From: a virus
Strand: one strand, 5' to 3'
Length of the DNA stretch: 64,000 nt
Virus record (IMG/VR): IMGVR_UViG_3300010396_000006
Coordinates: 41,648-105,647 of that record
The notes beneath the pieces are model-generated. The model searched no databases. It worked only from the letters and a program-made list of their open reading frames with translations, and had not been told where the DNA came from. A program made the position numbers and the translations under genes. This document shows positions 62,694 to 64,000 of this stretch, piece by piece. The first letter of the stretch is position 1. Each line of letters starts with the position of its first letter.

Positions 62694-64000
62694 GTGTCAG
62701 AAATCACAATCGTCGAAACGACAGCCAAAACCGAGCGCATTCCAAATCCCGATGATCTCGATCAGATCAAACTCGGCGATTGGTATTGGTTCAAGCCGGA
62801 TGGAGACGACGAAACAGAATCCCTTTGGTGCGTGACGCATGTGGGCAGCAACTTCGCGGAGATCTCTAATCCTGACACTGAGTACAACAGCACATGGAGG
62901 GTCCACGTCAATGAATGGGACGCCAGATGCCGATATGAACCCAATCCCCAAAAGTGGTTCGACTTGTGGTCTGACGAAGAGAAGAAAGCGATTCGCCGCA
63001 TCAATCAAGAGATCCAAGACATCTGCACTCGCCTGGGCGTCAGTCCCGACAACAAACGAATCACAGGCTCTGTGAGTGGCAGCAATCTCTCGTTGATCAG
63101 TTCAGCATCGAATGCCGACGAATACAAAAATGCTCTGATCAAGGCAAAGGAAAAAGAGCTGCCCGCTCTGTTCGAAGAAATCAAGGAACACAGTTCACAG
63201 TTGAAACGCTGGCTCAAGGCGTCATCCATGTCGCTCCTGGCGCAATGCGGTGACATGCAAGAGACGATCGGCATCGTGAATGATCGAATCTTCATGGTTT
63301 CGGTCTATGCCGGCCTCGTCGAGAATGTGGAACTCGTGCGGGAAGGTAAGCCAGCCGAACACGACGAAAAGTTGAGGCTAATGCAAGGCAAGCTGTTCAT
63401 GGATGAGGAGTGCTTGCTGAACTACTCACATGGCGGCATGGAATTCAAGGATGTTTCCGAGTTCGATGCGTGGCTCGCAAAGCCGGGAAACTGTGATCGC
63501 ATCCTGCCATTCCCACGATGCATGGTGGCCTTCCAAGTTCGACGGTTCAAGAAACATCGTGAGAGTGACGGGACACTCGCAACCGCTTGGATCAATTTTC
63601 AATTCGAGCAAGAAGACAAACTGACATTTCTCTACATCCGCAACGGCCAACGTCTCTATCGTCTGAATACGGAACTGGAATTTGGCGATGAACTATTCGC
63701 CGATCAAAACGAGTTCGTTTTCGAACAGGTGATGGTCAACGATTACGATAGTGATCATCCGACGATGACCGTTCGGGAATATGAGGATCGAGTCGCGGAA
63801 CACAATCAGAAGGTGAAAGCCCACAAGGCAGAATTGGCGCTGTACCGCAAAAGGCATGCGGAGTTCAAGCGATGGAAAAAAGAAAATCCGAAAACGGATG
63901 AGAACAAATCGGGATTTGAGTTCAAGTTTCGAATGCAGATGGAACCGTATTTTTATGGTGATTTCGATCCAGAAAGATGGTCGCTGCTGAATGACTCGAA
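62694..64000 (+). CDS. Large hypothetical protein, cut by window end
   Basis: From GTG 62694 the frame is open through the window end, at least 435 residues. The first ~100 residues form a Trp-rich barrel-like domain (KLGDWYWFKPDGDDETESLWCVTHVGSN). The next part is helical with ALIKAKEKELPALFEEIKEH, then an alpha/beta region and a coiled coil (HNQKVKAHKAELALYRKRHAEFKRWK) near the edge. The family is not recognised. The size makes it a major product of this transcription unit. Confidence 0.7.
   Translation, partial: MSEITIVETTAKTERIPNPDDLDQIKLGDWYWFKPDGDDETESLWCVTHVGSNFAEISNPDTEYNSTWRVHVNEWDARCRYEPNPQKWFDLWSDEEKKAIRRINQEIQDICTRLGVSPDNKRITGSVSGSNLSLISSASNADEYKNALIKAKEKELPALFEEIKEHSSQLKRWLKASSMSLLAQCGDMQETIGIVNDRIFMVSVYAGLVENVELVREGKPAEHDEKLRLMQGKLFMDEECLLNYSHGGMEFKDVSEFDAWLAKPGNCDRILPFPRCMVAFQVRRFKKHRESDGTLATAWINFQFEQEDKLTFLYIRNGQRLYRLNTELEFGDELFADQNEFVFEQVMVNDYDSDHPTMTVREYEDRVAEHNQKVKAHKAELALYRKRHAEFKRWKKENPKTDENKSGFEFKFRMQMEPYFYGDFDPERWSLLNDS

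Overview
The window is a stretch of a tailed double-stranded DNA bacteriophage (or prophage) genome that very probably infects a planctomycete. It has HK97-type head genes, a siphovirus-style tail module with a -1 frameshifted chaperone pair and a tape measure, almost exclusively plus-strand short genes with start/stop overlaps, one tRNA, and no metabolic or ribosomal genes. The host guess rests mainly on a 224-residue protein whose N-terminal half closely resembles the ClpC N-domain as I remember it from planctomycetes. The last gene runs off the right edge, so the window is a fragment of a larger genome.

Layout. 0-4.5 kb: a baseplate-like Ig-type protein, small membrane and coiled-coil proteins, an HNH protein and a PadR-like regulator. 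4.5-7.2 kb: small and large terminase behind a leader with four GAAA-capped mini-hairpins. 7.2-14.3 kb: a DUF550-type nucleotide pyrophosphohydrolase, an HhH glycosylase-like protein, a 582-residue SH3/KOW-repeat protein, a membrane-anchored terminase-like paralogue and a GroES. 14.3-21.8 kb: a 2,231-residue portal polyprotein and a signal-peptide-bearing fragment paralogue of the portal. 22-31.5 kb: a dense field of small genes (ClpC N-domain, DUF932, C39-like peptidase, many zinc ribbons). 31.6-33.1 kb: MuF-like minor head protein. 33-37.9 kb: small genes, a frameshifted DnaQ-like exonuclease and an excisionase-like HTH. 38-46.7 kb: protease/scaffold, capsid, connector and joining proteins, tail tube. 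46.7-55.9 kb: an isolated minus-strand gene, tail chaperones, tape measure and tail-tip proteins. 56-64 kb: small early-type genes, tRNA-Met(CAT), a minus-strand membrane/coiled-coil gene and a SprT-like metalloprotease. Structural genes are thus scattered in islands separated by accessory genes.

Regulation. Promoters share a -10 close to TAGANT and an A/T-rich AAATC-N5-GATTT dyad. Five of the transcripts they define begin with a stem-loop carrying CAGTAAC. Three others (two plus-strand, one minus-strand) begin with a small hairpin whose loop is perfectly complementary to the loop of a terminator about 60-90 nt downstream. These look like a family of ~95-110 nt phage RNAs with an intramolecular kissing loop, and are the least explained feature of the window. 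The other main novelty is that both packaging-motor proteins (terminase ATPase and portal) have truncated paralogues fused to an N-terminal membrane or export segment.
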